Below, in pieces: positions 1-8,846 of a stretch of DNA of 35,903 nucleotides (the stretch's first letter is position 1; each line of letters starts with the position of its first letter). The position numbers and the translations under genes are program-made. Source of the DNA: Candidatus Shapirobacteria bacterium (lineage in GTDB: Bacteria; Patescibacteriota; Microgenomatia; UBA12405); assembly GCA_028704885.1 (NCBI GenBank), contig JAQWEN010000002.1, positions 1 through 35,903 on the forward strand, read 5' to 3'. The notes under the pieces were generated by a model. It did no database searches, was not told the DNA's origin, and was given only the letters and a program-made list of their open reading frames with translations.

Positions 1-127
1 CCCATCCATTTAACTAATTCCACTCTTCCACCGTCTTTATAATAACTAGAAAATAATTCAGCAAAGCCCTCACTCCATCGACTAGAATCATTGGCATATT
101 TTGAAATTAAAGACAAATCAATTTTTC
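1..127. repeat. Terminal direct repeat copy 1 (identical to 35777..35903)
   Basis: 127 nt identical at both ends of the window. The length looks like an assembler k-mer overlap of a circular contig. Confidence 0.95.
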
Positions 128-1214
128 CACCCCTCGATACCCCAAAAAAAGTAGATAATTGATTTTTACTCCATTCTTCTACTCCCACCCCTAAATTTTT
201 GGACACTTTATTTGATAAATAGTGAGCAAATTCATGTCGAGCTAAACCAAGAGGAGAACTATCAGCCAAATAATCACTTTCAACAGCTTGACCAAAACTA
301 AAAGTATTTTGTTTAAAAGAATAAGCTGACCTACCAACTGCTACCTTTTTAAAGTTTAAATTATCATTAAATCCAAATTGATCCATTAACCTAGTAACCT
401 CATTTTTGTAAGTTGAATAATCAGCGATATTTTCTTGTTTAGTAACACTTCCAAAAACTGCCATACTGGTAGAGCGACAAAAAACATGCATTGGAGCAAA
501 ATTAACTCCAACTTGAGCTTCTGATACCTTAAATCTTTTACCATCAAGAGAACGACATATTTCAGAGGTCTTTGAATCCATTATTGCCGCATATTCATAT
601 TCTTCAACCCCTAAATCTTTATAATCTTGTAAATCAGATTGGCCAGTATAAAAAGTGTCCTCTGTAGCCACTATTCTTCTGGCATTATAAAAAGAAATTT
701 GAGCTACATGAGATAATTGGCTCGACATTTCTTGGATTGATAAACCTTGTTGAACCCCAGAAAGTAAAGTAGTTTTAACATCTCTAGCGACCTTGTCAGT
801 ATCAGCATAAAGTCTTGACGAGTAAGAACTCCCCGCAATATCAGAACTTAAGATATTGTTCATTAAATTGACAGGAACTTCAGTATTAGTGGGTAAAGTT
901 TCCCCTAAAGTCTTGGTTAAATAATCATTACGATTAAAAATATAGTGATTTTGGATATTACCCCGTATAGTTTGGTCAATTATTTTTAATTGCTTTTCAG
1001 CAATAGTTTTTTGAATATCATAAATATCTTGACCCAAAGCAGTTTTATTTAAAAGTTGTCGAAGTTGATTTTGAGAAACCCCCTCAAAATTAGGATATTT
1101 TGCTTCAATTTTTGAGAGAAAATCCTTTAATTGACGGGCATTTTCCAATCGAACCCGATTAAGGGAAGAAATAGCCGAATTTAGATTTTTCTCATCATTA
1201 AGCGACAGGTTCAC
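1..1214 (-). CDS. MuF / SPP1 gp7-like minor head protein with C-terminal HExxH zincin-like domain (most of gene; 3' end lies at 35725..35776 across the circular join)
   Basis: Own translation: contains MuF signature 'AAIMDSKTSEICRSLDGKRFKVSEAQVGVNFAPMHVFCRSTSM' then 'GLARHEFAHYLSNK...WSEGFAELFSSYY'. Putative GTG start at 1214 overlapping portal 3' end; about 421 aa when circularised. Confidence 0.85.
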   Translation of the reverse strand, partial: MNLSLNDEKNLNSAISSLNRVRLENARQLKDFLSKIEAKYPNFEGVSQNQLRQLLNKTALGQDIYDIQKTIAEKQLKIIDQTIRGNIQNHYIFNRNDYLTKTLGETLPTNTEVPVNLMNNILSSDIAGSSYSSRLYADTDKVARDVKTTLLSGVQQGLSIQEMSSQLSHVAQISFYNARRIVATEDTFYTGQSDLQDYKDLGVEEYEYAAIMDSKTSEICRSLDGKRFKVSEAQVGVNFAPMHVFCRSTSMAVFGSVTKQENIADYSTYKNEVTRLMDQFGFNDNLNFKKVAVGRSAYSFKQNTFSFGQAVESDYLADSSPLGLARHEFAHYLSNKVSKNLGVGVEEWSKNQLSTFFGVSRGGKIDLSLISKYANDSSRWSEGFAELFSSYYKDGGRVELVKWM

Positions 1215-2550
1215 CCGTCTTGTCCAATACTTTTCCATTCTTATCCTTTAAATCATTATAATTTGAGTTGGTTCCAATTTCTAATTCTTTTTGGGCCAAA
1301 TCAAAGATTTCATTACCGTCATTGACAAAAGATAATTGTGAAATTAAGGTTGGAGTATCGACTTTTCCATCGAGGTTGGTTATCATTTGAGATATTTCAA
1401 GGTCATTGGTTGGCAAAGTAGAAGAAACCACTACATTTATATCTTTAATAACATCATCAGTATAATAAAGTCCTAATAATTCAAGTAACCCAGTAGAAAG
1501 GTTGGTTTTCTTCTCATTAGCCTTTTGGCTGAATAAGAATAAACGATATTTCATAGCAATACCAGAAGTTGTCGAGTAAAAATTTTCATCTGAAAAATCA
1601 GGAACTTTAGCAATTCTGTGAATATCTTGTTTAATGGATTTAAGAGCTTGTTCAACTTGACCCTCATCAATGTTTTTAATTAGGTATTCCAATTTACTAT
1701 CTTTAGGGATACCAGCTAAAACTCTTGTTTTTTTCAAATCAGCTTTTTGTGTTGGGGTTAAAGTAACTCCATAAGCCAATAAAAGTGCATCTAAAAGTTC
1801 TTGACGGTCATTTAAACGACCTGATTGAACCACATTATAAAAATTAACTAAATTACGAACCAAAGAATAATCATCGTATTGGTCAGAATTATTTACAAAC
1901 TCAACGATTGGGATTTTATTACTAAAAGAATGGAGAGTGCTACTGGTAAGGGTAGGAGCTTTTTTATCATCTTGCTGACTTAAAACTACATGAGTGGTAT
2001 CAGTAAAAACATGAATTGTATAAGTAGAACCGACAACTACAAAACATCGAGCCACTAATCGAGAATCAAGTCCTGAATCCCGAATATCAAAAATGGTCCA
2101 AGGGGGGATTATTCTGTTAAACTTTTTCCCGTCAGAATTTTGAACAATTACATAACATTTACCATATTTACTCATGTTATTTAAAAGGTCTTGGTAAGAT
2201 ATTTTAAAATCAGAAAAGTCTTTTTCTTTTTTGGTTTGAAATTCAACAGGTTTAGAAGTCAAGAATGAGGTAAAAAGAGAGGTAATATAAGAGGGGTAAT
2301 TGACTAAGGTTTTATTATCTTTTGAATTATTAGGTCTAAAATCAGCCGATTGATTGGTTCCAAAGTAATAATAATCTTGATCAACACAAAATTCGTAACA
2401 CAATTTAAGTTGACTTGATAAAGCGTTTCCAAATTCTTCAGATTTAAGATAATCTTCGAATGCTTTTTTGTCCAAAACGCCATCTGTTAAAAGATTAGCT
2501 TCGACATAATTCCTTGCCACAATAGGTTTGGTGTCTTTTATGGTTATCAT
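1198..2550 (-). CDS. Portal protein (SPP1 gp6-like)
   Basis: 450 aa; portal-like composition and position directly before MuF protein. Confidence 0.8.
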   Translation of the reverse strand: MITIKDTKPIVARNYVEANLLTDGVLDKKAFEDYLKSEEFGNALSSQLKLCYEFCVDQDYYYFGTNQSADFRPNNSKDNKTLVNYPSYITSLFTSFLTSKPVEFQTKKEKDFSDFKISYQDLLNNMSKYGKCYVIVQNSDGKKFNRIIPPWTIFDIRDSGLDSRLVARCFVVVGSTYTIHVFTDTTHVVLSQQDDKKAPTLTSSTLHSFSNKIPIVEFVNNSDQYDDYSLVRNLVNFYNVVQSGRLNDRQELLDALLLAYGVTLTPTQKADLKKTRVLAGIPKDSKLEYLIKNIDEGQVEQALKSIKQDIHRIAKVPDFSDENFYSTTSGIAMKYRLFLFSQKANEKKTNLSTGLLELLGLYYTDDVIKDINVVVSSTLPTNDLEISQMITNLDGKVDTPTLISQLSFVNDGNEIFDLAQKELEIGTNSNYNDLKDKNGKVLDKTGEPVA

Positions 2551-2569
2551 AATTTAATTCTACCACGAC

Positions 2570-3334
2570 TTATTTTGAATTTATGAAGTTCTCAATTTCT
2601 TTTCTTATTTTAAGGTATTCTTTGGTTTTGTCAGTAAAAAATTCTGGTGGCATAATAAAAATATCTCTTACATTTCCACTTTCATACTCATTAACAGGGA
2701 TAAAATTATATTTTTCAGCTTCAATATAATCTTTCTCACAGGTAAGTAATTTACCAATACAAGCCCCACAAATAATGGGTTTAACTCCCATTTGAGCAAA
2801 TTCTCGAAATACCTGACCCTCTCCTGCCCCATAATTATAAGAGTTCATTATTTCTAAAACATCTCGATGAGAATATAAGGTTCTCCCGTTGTAAGTATTG
2901 TTAATAATCATATCCACAGGTAAATCAAATTGGTCAAGTCCATTTAAGTCGATTGGTTTATAAGAATACCCGACATAAAGTATTCGGTCTAATCTTTTTG
3001 GAACAGGTAGATTAGTTCTTTCAACAGCTATGGGTAAATAAAAAGCCTTTAAATTAGGTATATTTTCTTTTTTGAGATTATCCATAGCTAATTTATTGGA
3101 ACAAATACAAGCGATTTTCTCAAAATTATATTTTTTTACCCAGTTTAAACCTGCTTGAAAGTGATTGCCATAATTCCCGTGCCATAAAAAAATACATTTA
3201 TCTAATTGAATTTCTAGTTCGTGTCCATTTAAAACCACAGGGGCGATTTGGTCTAAATCACTATAATGCTTTTGAAAAAATTGAGAATAAACATAAGCCC
3301 CGTTATTTGTATTTGCTTGATAGAAGTAAAACAT
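2570..3334 (-). CDS. Putative GT-B-like glycosyltransferase
   Basis: 254 aa with 'RLDRILYVGYSYKP...' and 'EGQVFREFAQMGVKPIICG', resembling the C-terminal donor-binding half of GT-B enzymes. Confidence 0.5.
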   Translation of the reverse strand: MFYFYQANTNNGAYVYSQFFQKHYSDLDQIAPVVLNGHELEIQLDKCIFLWHGNYGNHFQAGLNWVKKYNFEKIACICSNKLAMDNLKKENIPNLKAFYLPIAVERTNLPVPKRLDRILYVGYSYKPIDLNGLDQFDLPVDMIINNTYNGRTLYSHRDVLEIMNSYNYGAGEGQVFREFAQMGVKPIICGACIGKLLTCEKDYIEAEKYNFIPVNEYESGNVRDIFIMPPEFFTDKTKEYLKIRKEIENFINSK

Positions 3335-3372
3335 AATTCATTATAACAATACCCAAAAATAAAGCAACAAAA

Positions 3373-3401
3373 AACCCCGCTCTATCATTTCAAGCGGGGT
3401 T
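3373..3401 (-). terminator. Rho-independent terminator after major capsid gene
   Basis: AACCCCGCT/AGCGGGGTT stem followed on minus strand by TTTTTT. Confidence 0.85.
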
Positions 3402-3418
3402 CAAAATTACAAAATAAC

Positions 3419-4270
3419 TTAGTTGCTAGAACTGGTTATAGTAGCTTTGTAACAAAGGTCTGGGGTAATAGCCTTAGTTCCGAATTTACCAAAGAGTTCA
3501 ATGGCAAAGTCGTTGGACAAACCAATTTTTTCCATTTGGTATTGTTCCAAAACTACAGGTTGACCGACAGCTTCCTTACTGAAACAAAGGATGTCAGCAG
3601 TTTGTCTAATGTTTTCATAGACAGCGACACCGTGGAAGTAACCCATTTCACGAACAGCAGAGTTGACATTTGGAACTGTTACTTTGTCTAAGTGGTTTCG
3701 CAACTCACCGTAGGCTTCAGGAGAAAGAGTAAGAGCCAACATTGACTTATCAACACCCTCTACCCATTGGTTTTGAGTTTTGATAGCAGTTTGGATCACT
3801 TTTTCAACTTGTTTTTCGATGGCAGTGATACCAGTTAAATTAACAACAGTGGCGACACCTTCGATAACAGCAAAAAATGCTTTATCAAGGTTAACAGCTA
3901 AGACAGACACATGGTTTTTGGAGCGTTTTTCAACGATACCAGTTTCACCATACATGTTTATGTCAAATTTGTTGACTTCCTCGATAATTTCGATTGGTTG
4001 GTCGACATTCAAAGTTACTTTTCCAGTATTTTTGAGTGCTTTACCTTTACCTGCGGCACGGGCGGTTCCGTAAGTATCCACAGAAGCATTGGCAAACCTT
4101 TTAAATTCAACAGAGCCATAATCTGGAGAACCAGAATAGTTACTGTTTTTTAATATAGCAGACAAAGACGAAGCGAAAATTCCGTCAATTAAGGCGGTTT
4201 GGATTTCAAGCAATTTGTCTTTGACTTCTTGAGAAGCATCTGAAAAGATGTTTAGAGCATCAGTTCGCAT
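3419..4270 (-). CDS. Major capsid protein (HK97-fold like)
   Basis: 283 aa; typical MCP composition, strong promoter plus SD and dedicated terminator. Confidence 0.75.
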   Translation of the reverse strand: MRTDALNIFSDASQEVKDKLLEIQTALIDGIFASSLSAILKNSNYSGSPDYGSVEFKRFANASVDTYGTARAAGKGKALKNTGKVTLNVDQPIEIIEEVNKFDINMYGETGIVEKRSKNHVSVLAVNLDKAFFAVIEGVATVVNLTGITAIEKQVEKVIQTAIKTQNQWVEGVDKSMLALTLSPEAYGELRNHLDKVTVPNVNSAVREMGYFHGVAVYENIRQTADILCFSKEAVGQPVVLEQYQMEKIGLSNDFAIELFGKFGTKAITPDLCYKATITSSSN

Positions 4271-4334
4271 AATTTTTTTATCCTTTTTTTGAAAATTTTA
4301 ATAATTCCGTTTTTTCCGCTCGTCAGCGTAACAA

Positions 4335-4361
4335 ATTATAGCATTTTTTAGTGGTCGTCAA
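4335..4361 (-). promoter_or_regulatory. Promoter of capsid gene: TTGACG-15-TATAAT with extended TGC
   Basis: Minus strand TTGACGACCACTAAAAAATGCTATAAT about 65 nt before the ATG; leader carries AAAGGA SD. Confidence 0.65.
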
Positions 4362-4390
4362 CAAGCAAATTGTCAAGTGGTAAGATGTGA

Positions 4391-6886
4391 TTAAACTGTC
4401 AATAGGTTATAACCCATTTGACTGCTTCTATTATTTATGGCTTCAATTACTTTTTCGGCAATAGTATCTTCCCCAATTTTCACAATTATTGTTTGACTAC
4501 CTCGATTATTATATTGGTCAAGAGGAACAACCGCTTCATCTCCTGCTTCCCCGATAAGCGCAAGGGTTGGTCCAGTAATAATTCCGCCCTCTGCTAGTTT
4601 TGGAATTGTTAATCTTGGAACTTCGCTAAAATGAATACCAGATTTACTACTTACAGAATTTATTGAACGGATAATTCCATTTATGGCGTCAATAACACCA
4701 TTAGCCAAGCCCTCAACCATAGAGAGAATTGAATTGATAATACCTTTTAAAATATCTTTTAAACCAGTCCAAACTTTAGTCCAGTTTCCAGTAAGAATAC
4801 CAGAAAATACCTCAAAGACACCTTTAATAATGTCTAAAGCCCCACTAAATACCCCAACGATAACATTCCAAATAGTAGTGAAAGTGGCTTTAACACTAGC
4901 CCACATCAATGGCCAAGCGACATCCCAGATTGGTCTAAAATTATTCCATAAGGTTACTATATTACTGATAATCATTGAGAAAACTGACCAAATATCAGTT
5001 AAAACAGATGAAATAGTCGAACGAACTTGTGCAAAGGTAGAATTGGTGTCGCCCTCGATTAACTTCCAAGCATAGGTTATAAAATCAGCAATTCCATTAA
5101 CTATTGGTTTTATAAATGACCAAATAGCATCCCAAACAGAAACTATTGTATTTTTAATTGAATCTTGATTGGCTTTCAAAAAATCACTTATACCACCAAA
5201 GATAGAAGTTACCCAACCTCTTATCATTTCTAGTTTAAAAGACAAAATTGACCAGATAGCTTCCCAAAATAAAGTCCAAGAACCCTCTAATTCAACTCTT
5301 TTTTCTTCAAACCATTCTCCAAAGCCATTTATAACCCCGATAATAGTTTCAAAAGCAATACTAAAAGTTTCCGATATAGTGGTTCCAATAGATTGCCAGA
5401 AAGTAATTAAGGTGGCTTTTATAACTTCAAAATTTGAAGTAAGGAAACTATTTAATGATTCAATGGCAGGAGTAAAGACAGCAATTAACAATTCACTTAC
5501 AGCCGATAAAGTGTCTAAAATTCCAGTAATAATAGCAGTTCCAATCTGCATACCTGCTACTATTCCATAGCCAACAAAGGTTACAAATAAAGCAGAAAGT
5601 GAATCAAAGACACTAGTTAAAGATGAACCTAAATTACTCCAAATACTAGAAAGGGAAGAAACCAAGTTTGTCCAAGAATTAGCTATTTGAACAGCAGATA
5701 CTCCCGCTTGAGTTTGAATAGCCGAAAAAACCTGTTTAGTGGATTCAGAAAGTTTAGGAAAGGTATCTTTGAACCAAGAAATAAAATTTCCAAAAGTTTT
5801 TTGTAATTGTTCTGTTAAACCATCAGCCAAAGCAGTAATTTTACCAGTATCATTTGGATCAACTCCAACCCCACTACCACCCCCGCCTTTACTTTTATCT
5901 TTGGAAGCAATAACATTCATTTTATCGAAACCTTGTAAAGTTCTAGCAAAGTCTTTGGCTGAACTATTAGCGCCATCAATAGAATCAGCAGTATCATCGA
6001 AACCACCAACCCCGCCGGCAGTAACATTAACAGAAGCCTTACCCACAATTCCGAGCATTTGTAAGAACGCCCTTAAATAATAGACAGCCACAGTTAAAGC
6101 ATTGACAATAGTAGTGAGAACCCCCGCCATAGCACCTAAAACCCCTTGTAATAATTGACCAATACTAGCTTTTAAATCTCCAAAGGCAGTTTGAAGTCTG
6201 ATTATTTTTCCTGCATCAGTCATACCTAAGGCTTCATTCATACCCCCGACATAATACCCAACCACATCAGATAAAGCGCTAATTCTTTCTTCCTCATTTC
6301 CATATTGGATTAGTTTTTTATGTGCGTCATCAATAGCGAAACCCTGACGAGTAAGAATATCAAATTGACCATTTAAGGCTTTGTTTAGAGCCTTAGCGGT
6401 ATTATAAACAGTTCCATAAGTAGAATTTAAACCATTTTCAGAAACATCTAGGTCGGCTATCATATAAGCCATTTTCTTCATTGATTCAGCCGAGATTTCA
6501 TACATAGCAGTATCTTTTAAAGCATTTGCCATTGCTTCAGATGAAACTATCCCGAAATTATCAAAAGTCTTGGTAAATTTAACCATATCATCATAGGCTT
6601 TTTGTCCGAAACCCATATTTGCCATTGATTGAGCCAAAGCCACATAAGACTGGGTCATTTCATTTGATTCTGCAATAGAACCACGAAGCATACTTGTTAA
6701 CCCACGAACCGCAAATTCAACAGCCTTGACAGCAAGTCCACCTTTTATAAATGAAGATGTTAAACCTGCCCCAACAGCCTTACCATTAGCATCGAGTGAA
6801 CCTAGTTTTGATTCAAGATTGTCTATCGCCTTTTGATTTTTTACCTGTAAATCAATCAGCACTTGTAATTTAGATGATTCTGCCAT
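4391..6886 (-). CDS. Tape measure protein
   Basis: 831 aa, hydrophobic/aromatic repeats (W..I...I), size and location after chaperones. Confidence 0.85.
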   Translation of the reverse strand: MAESSKLQVLIDLQVKNQKAIDNLESKLGSLDANGKAVGAGLTSSFIKGGLAVKAVEFAVRGLTSMLRGSIAESNEMTQSYVALAQSMANMGFGQKAYDDMVKFTKTFDNFGIVSSEAMANALKDTAMYEISAESMKKMAYMIADLDVSENGLNSTYGTVYNTAKALNKALNGQFDILTRQGFAIDDAHKKLIQYGNEEERISALSDVVGYYVGGMNEALGMTDAGKIIRLQTAFGDLKASIGQLLQGVLGAMAGVLTTIVNALTVAVYYLRAFLQMLGIVGKASVNVTAGGVGGFDDTADSIDGANSSAKDFARTLQGFDKMNVIASKDKSKGGGGSGVGVDPNDTGKITALADGLTEQLQKTFGNFISWFKDTFPKLSESTKQVFSAIQTQAGVSAVQIANSWTNLVSSLSSIWSNLGSSLTSVFDSLSALFVTFVGYGIVAGMQIGTAIITGILDTLSAVSELLIAVFTPAIESLNSFLTSNFEVIKATLITFWQSIGTTISETFSIAFETIIGVINGFGEWFEEKRVELEGSWTLFWEAIWSILSFKLEMIRGWVTSIFGGISDFLKANQDSIKNTIVSVWDAIWSFIKPIVNGIADFITYAWKLIEGDTNSTFAQVRSTISSVLTDIWSVFSMIISNIVTLWNNFRPIWDVAWPLMWASVKATFTTIWNVIVGVFSGALDIIKGVFEVFSGILTGNWTKVWTGLKDILKGIINSILSMVEGLANGVIDAINGIIRSINSVSSKSGIHFSEVPRLTIPKLAEGGIITGPTLALIGEAGDEAVVPLDQYNNRGSQTIIVKIGEDTIAEKVIEAINNRSSQMGYNLLTV

Positions 6887-6897
6887 AATTTATTCTA

Positions 6898-7158
6898 TCA
6901 TTTTATTTTGATACCACGCTTTTTCATCAGTTCCTCAAATCTGTCATCATCTTGCTTCAATTCCTCTAAAGTATAGTTTTTTACTTCCTCTTTTTTGTTA
7001 GGAGTTAAAAATGGTTTCTTTGGATATTTAGCCTTTTTCGATTTACTTGATAGATAAGCATACTTAAAATAAACACCCATCAAATAATTCTGTTCATCAA
7101 TGTCAATCTGCCTTAATCTATACCCCTCATAACACTCGACCAATTCAGAAAAGGTCAT
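6898..7158 (-). CDS. Tail assembly chaperone frameshift extension (gpGT-like T domain)
   Basis: Frame is open upstream from the A9 slippery run at 7224-7232: ...QKKKSFGGSLIATAFRIGITPSELKKMTFSELVECYEGYRLRQ... Confidence 0.75.
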   Translation of the reverse strand: MTFSELVECYEGYRLRQIDIDEQNYLMGVYFKYAYLSSKSKKAKYPKKPFLTPNKKEEVKNYTLEELKQDDDRFEELMKKRGIKIK

Positions 7159-7205
7159 TTTCTTTAATTCAGACGGAGTTATGCCGATACGAAAGGCGGT
7201 TGCTA

Positions 7206-7577
7206 TTAACGAACCGCCGAAACTTTTTTTTTCTGTATTTCTTCCATACAGATTTTAAATTCGTTTAGTAAGGCTTGAACCCCATACTTATCAATCCATT
7301 GACAGATTTCTTCAACATTTTTGGTAGATAAACAGGAAGCCATTTTAACCAAATCCCCTAATCTATTACCAATTTTTTCACTTAATTTTTCAATAGAGCA
7401 GTCAAACATATCTTCAAGTTTTAAAAGATTGGCGGTAGTTCCATTTAAACCAAGTGGTTCAACTTGAACAACAGGAGCATTAACTATATTTTCAGCGGGA
7501 GTAACTACTAAATTTGGATTTTCAGCAACAGAGGTATTAACTGGAGCAACTTTTGGTGTTTGGTTTTCGTCTGACAT
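7206..7577 (-). CDS. Tail assembly chaperone (gpG-like)
   Basis: 123 aa, just before tape measure; ends at A9 slippery stretch. Confidence 0.75.
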   Translation of the reverse strand: MSDENQTPKVAPVNTSVAENPNLVVTPAENIVNAPVVQVEPLGLNGTTANLLKLEDMFDCSIEKLSEKIGNRLGDLVKMASCLSTKNVEEICQWIDKYGVQALLNEFKICMEEIQKKKVSAVR

Positions 7578-7606
7578 ATTTGTTTTTTTATTTAATAACT
7601 AAATTC

Positions 7607-7634
7607 ATTCTACAATAAAATTACCTATTGTCAA
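7607..7634 (-). promoter_or_regulatory. Sigma70-like promoter TTGACA-16-TAGAAT
   Basis: Minus strand TTGACAATAGGTAATTTTATTGTAGAAT upstream of 7577. Confidence 0.6.
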
Positions 7635-7637
7635 AGA

Positions 7638-8024
7638 CTATCTTCGGTGTTTATGTTTTTTCTTTTTAGGTTTCATAATTGGCTCGATAATTTCAGCCTT
7701 TTTTTCTTCTGGTAAAAACCAATTATTTCCAATAAGGTAAATGGCCAGTAATTTATATTTTTCGTCAGTTTCTTCCTCATGTTCTTTTTTATGACATCGA
7801 GGGCAAAGATACTCCCCATTTTCTGGCGACTTAATCTTCTGTTTAACTTCTGGTAGTGGCTCTAAATTCTGTCTTGCCCATTCTATTTTTACTTTATGAT
7901 GACACTCTAAACGGTTGTTTCGACTGTCCTCAATATCACAGAGGTTACATCTGCCATTTTGGGCTTCATATATTTTATCTTTGGTTTCTGTGGAAAAACC
8001 GTAGCCATGCCTTTCAGCACTCAT
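7638..8024 (-). CDS. HNH endonuclease
   Basis: 'GRCNLCDIED...RLECHHKVKIEWA...LCPRCHKKEH' HNH motif with CxxC pairs. Confidence 0.85.
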   Translation of the reverse strand: MSAERHGYGFSTETKDKIYEAQNGRCNLCDIEDSRNNRLECHHKVKIEWARQNLEPLPEVKQKIKSPENGEYLCPRCHKKEHEEETDEKYKLLAIYLIGNNWFLPEEKKAEIIEPIMKPKKKKHKHRR

Positions 8025-8185
8025 TATTTAAGATTATCCTTAAATAAAATAGCTTAAAGTAGTCAAATTAAAATATCTTATTATAAGACAGTTTTAAAAA
8101 AATCATTATTTTTCATTTCCCCGATTTTTTGACGGCTATCAAACCTAACCGACTTTTTTAATTATCAATGTTATAAGACACAAAA

Positions 8186-8209
8186 AACCCCTCACCGAAG
8201 TAAGGGGTT
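8186..8209 (-). terminator. Rho-independent terminator after major tail protein
   Basis: AACCCCT/AGGGGTT stem followed on minus strand by TTTTTT. Confidence 0.85.
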
Positions 8210-8224
8210 CTAATTTCCTAGAAA

Positions 8225-8656
8225 TTAAGCACTAATAGCGTCCATAGTTTCGATTGGACCAGAGAATTTGAAAGCACCAGAGTAGGTAACTTGAGTTTCT
8301 GTATCGGCTGGTAATTCATCATTACCAAACTTTGATAAGACTGCATCACCTTTATAGCCATTACCGTCAGGCATAACGACTTGAAGTTTTACTTTGGTTT
8401 GAGCAAGTAACAAAGCATTTAATGCTTTTACATCAGCCCAAGCAACATAGCGCATAGTAAATTCAATATCAGCAACAGAAATAGCCCCTGGTTCACTAGT
8501 AGCGAAGTTTCCAGCTACATCGTGGTCAGTAGTATCAATGTTACCTGATTCTTGAGAAATAGCACCGACATTGGTCAAATGTGGAATGCTTTTATAAGTA
8601 ACGCCATTATCGACAGAATAGAGGATATGGCTGTGGAGTGTCATGTTTGTTGACAT
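8225..8656 (-). CDS. Major tail (tube) protein
   Basis: 143 aa, tail-tube-like N-terminus 'LHSHILYSVDNGVTYKSIPHLTNVGAISQESGNIDTTDHDVAGNF', own terminator. Confidence 0.7.
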   Translation of the reverse strand: MSTNMTLHSHILYSVDNGVTYKSIPHLTNVGAISQESGNIDTTDHDVAGNFATSEPGAISVADIEFTMRYVAWADVKALNALLLAQTKVKLQVVMPDGNGYKGDAVLSKFGNDELPADTETQVTYSGAFKFSGPIETMDAISA

Positions 8657-8663
8657 AGTTTTT

Positions 8664-8828
8664 TTATCCTTTTTGGTTAATTAGTATTTTTTTGGCTTTT
8701 GATTTGTTCACCTTTCTTGATTTTGAGCCGTTTTCGACAACAGCCTGTAAATCAGAAACAGGTTGGTTTTTAACATACACGCCATTCTTGTATGTAAAAC
8801 CCTTTATCTGAACATTATTATCATTCAT
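8664..8828 (-). CDS. Small hypothetical protein (54 aa) upstream of tail tube gene
   Basis: Own translation: MNDNNVQIKGFTYKNGVYVKNQPVSDLQAVVENGSKSRKVNKSKAKKILINQKG; below the ORF-track cut-off. Confidence 0.5.
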   Translation of the reverse strand: MNDNNVQIKGFTYKNGVYVKNQPVSDLQAVVENGSKSRKVNKSKAKKILINQKG

Positions 8829-8846
8829 AAAATTATGTTAACACTT

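Noticed and set aside
1-127. 127-bp terminal repeats as biological direct terminal repeats
   Set aside because: Exact 127-nt length at both contig ends, inside a gene (MuF) that reads continuously across the join, is best explained as a k-mer overlap of a circular assembly.
3780-6080. Plus-strand ORFs 3780-4073, 3911-4153, 4683-5075, 5169-5570, 5739-6080
   Set aside because: Antisense to well-supported capsid and tape measure genes; low-complexity translations.
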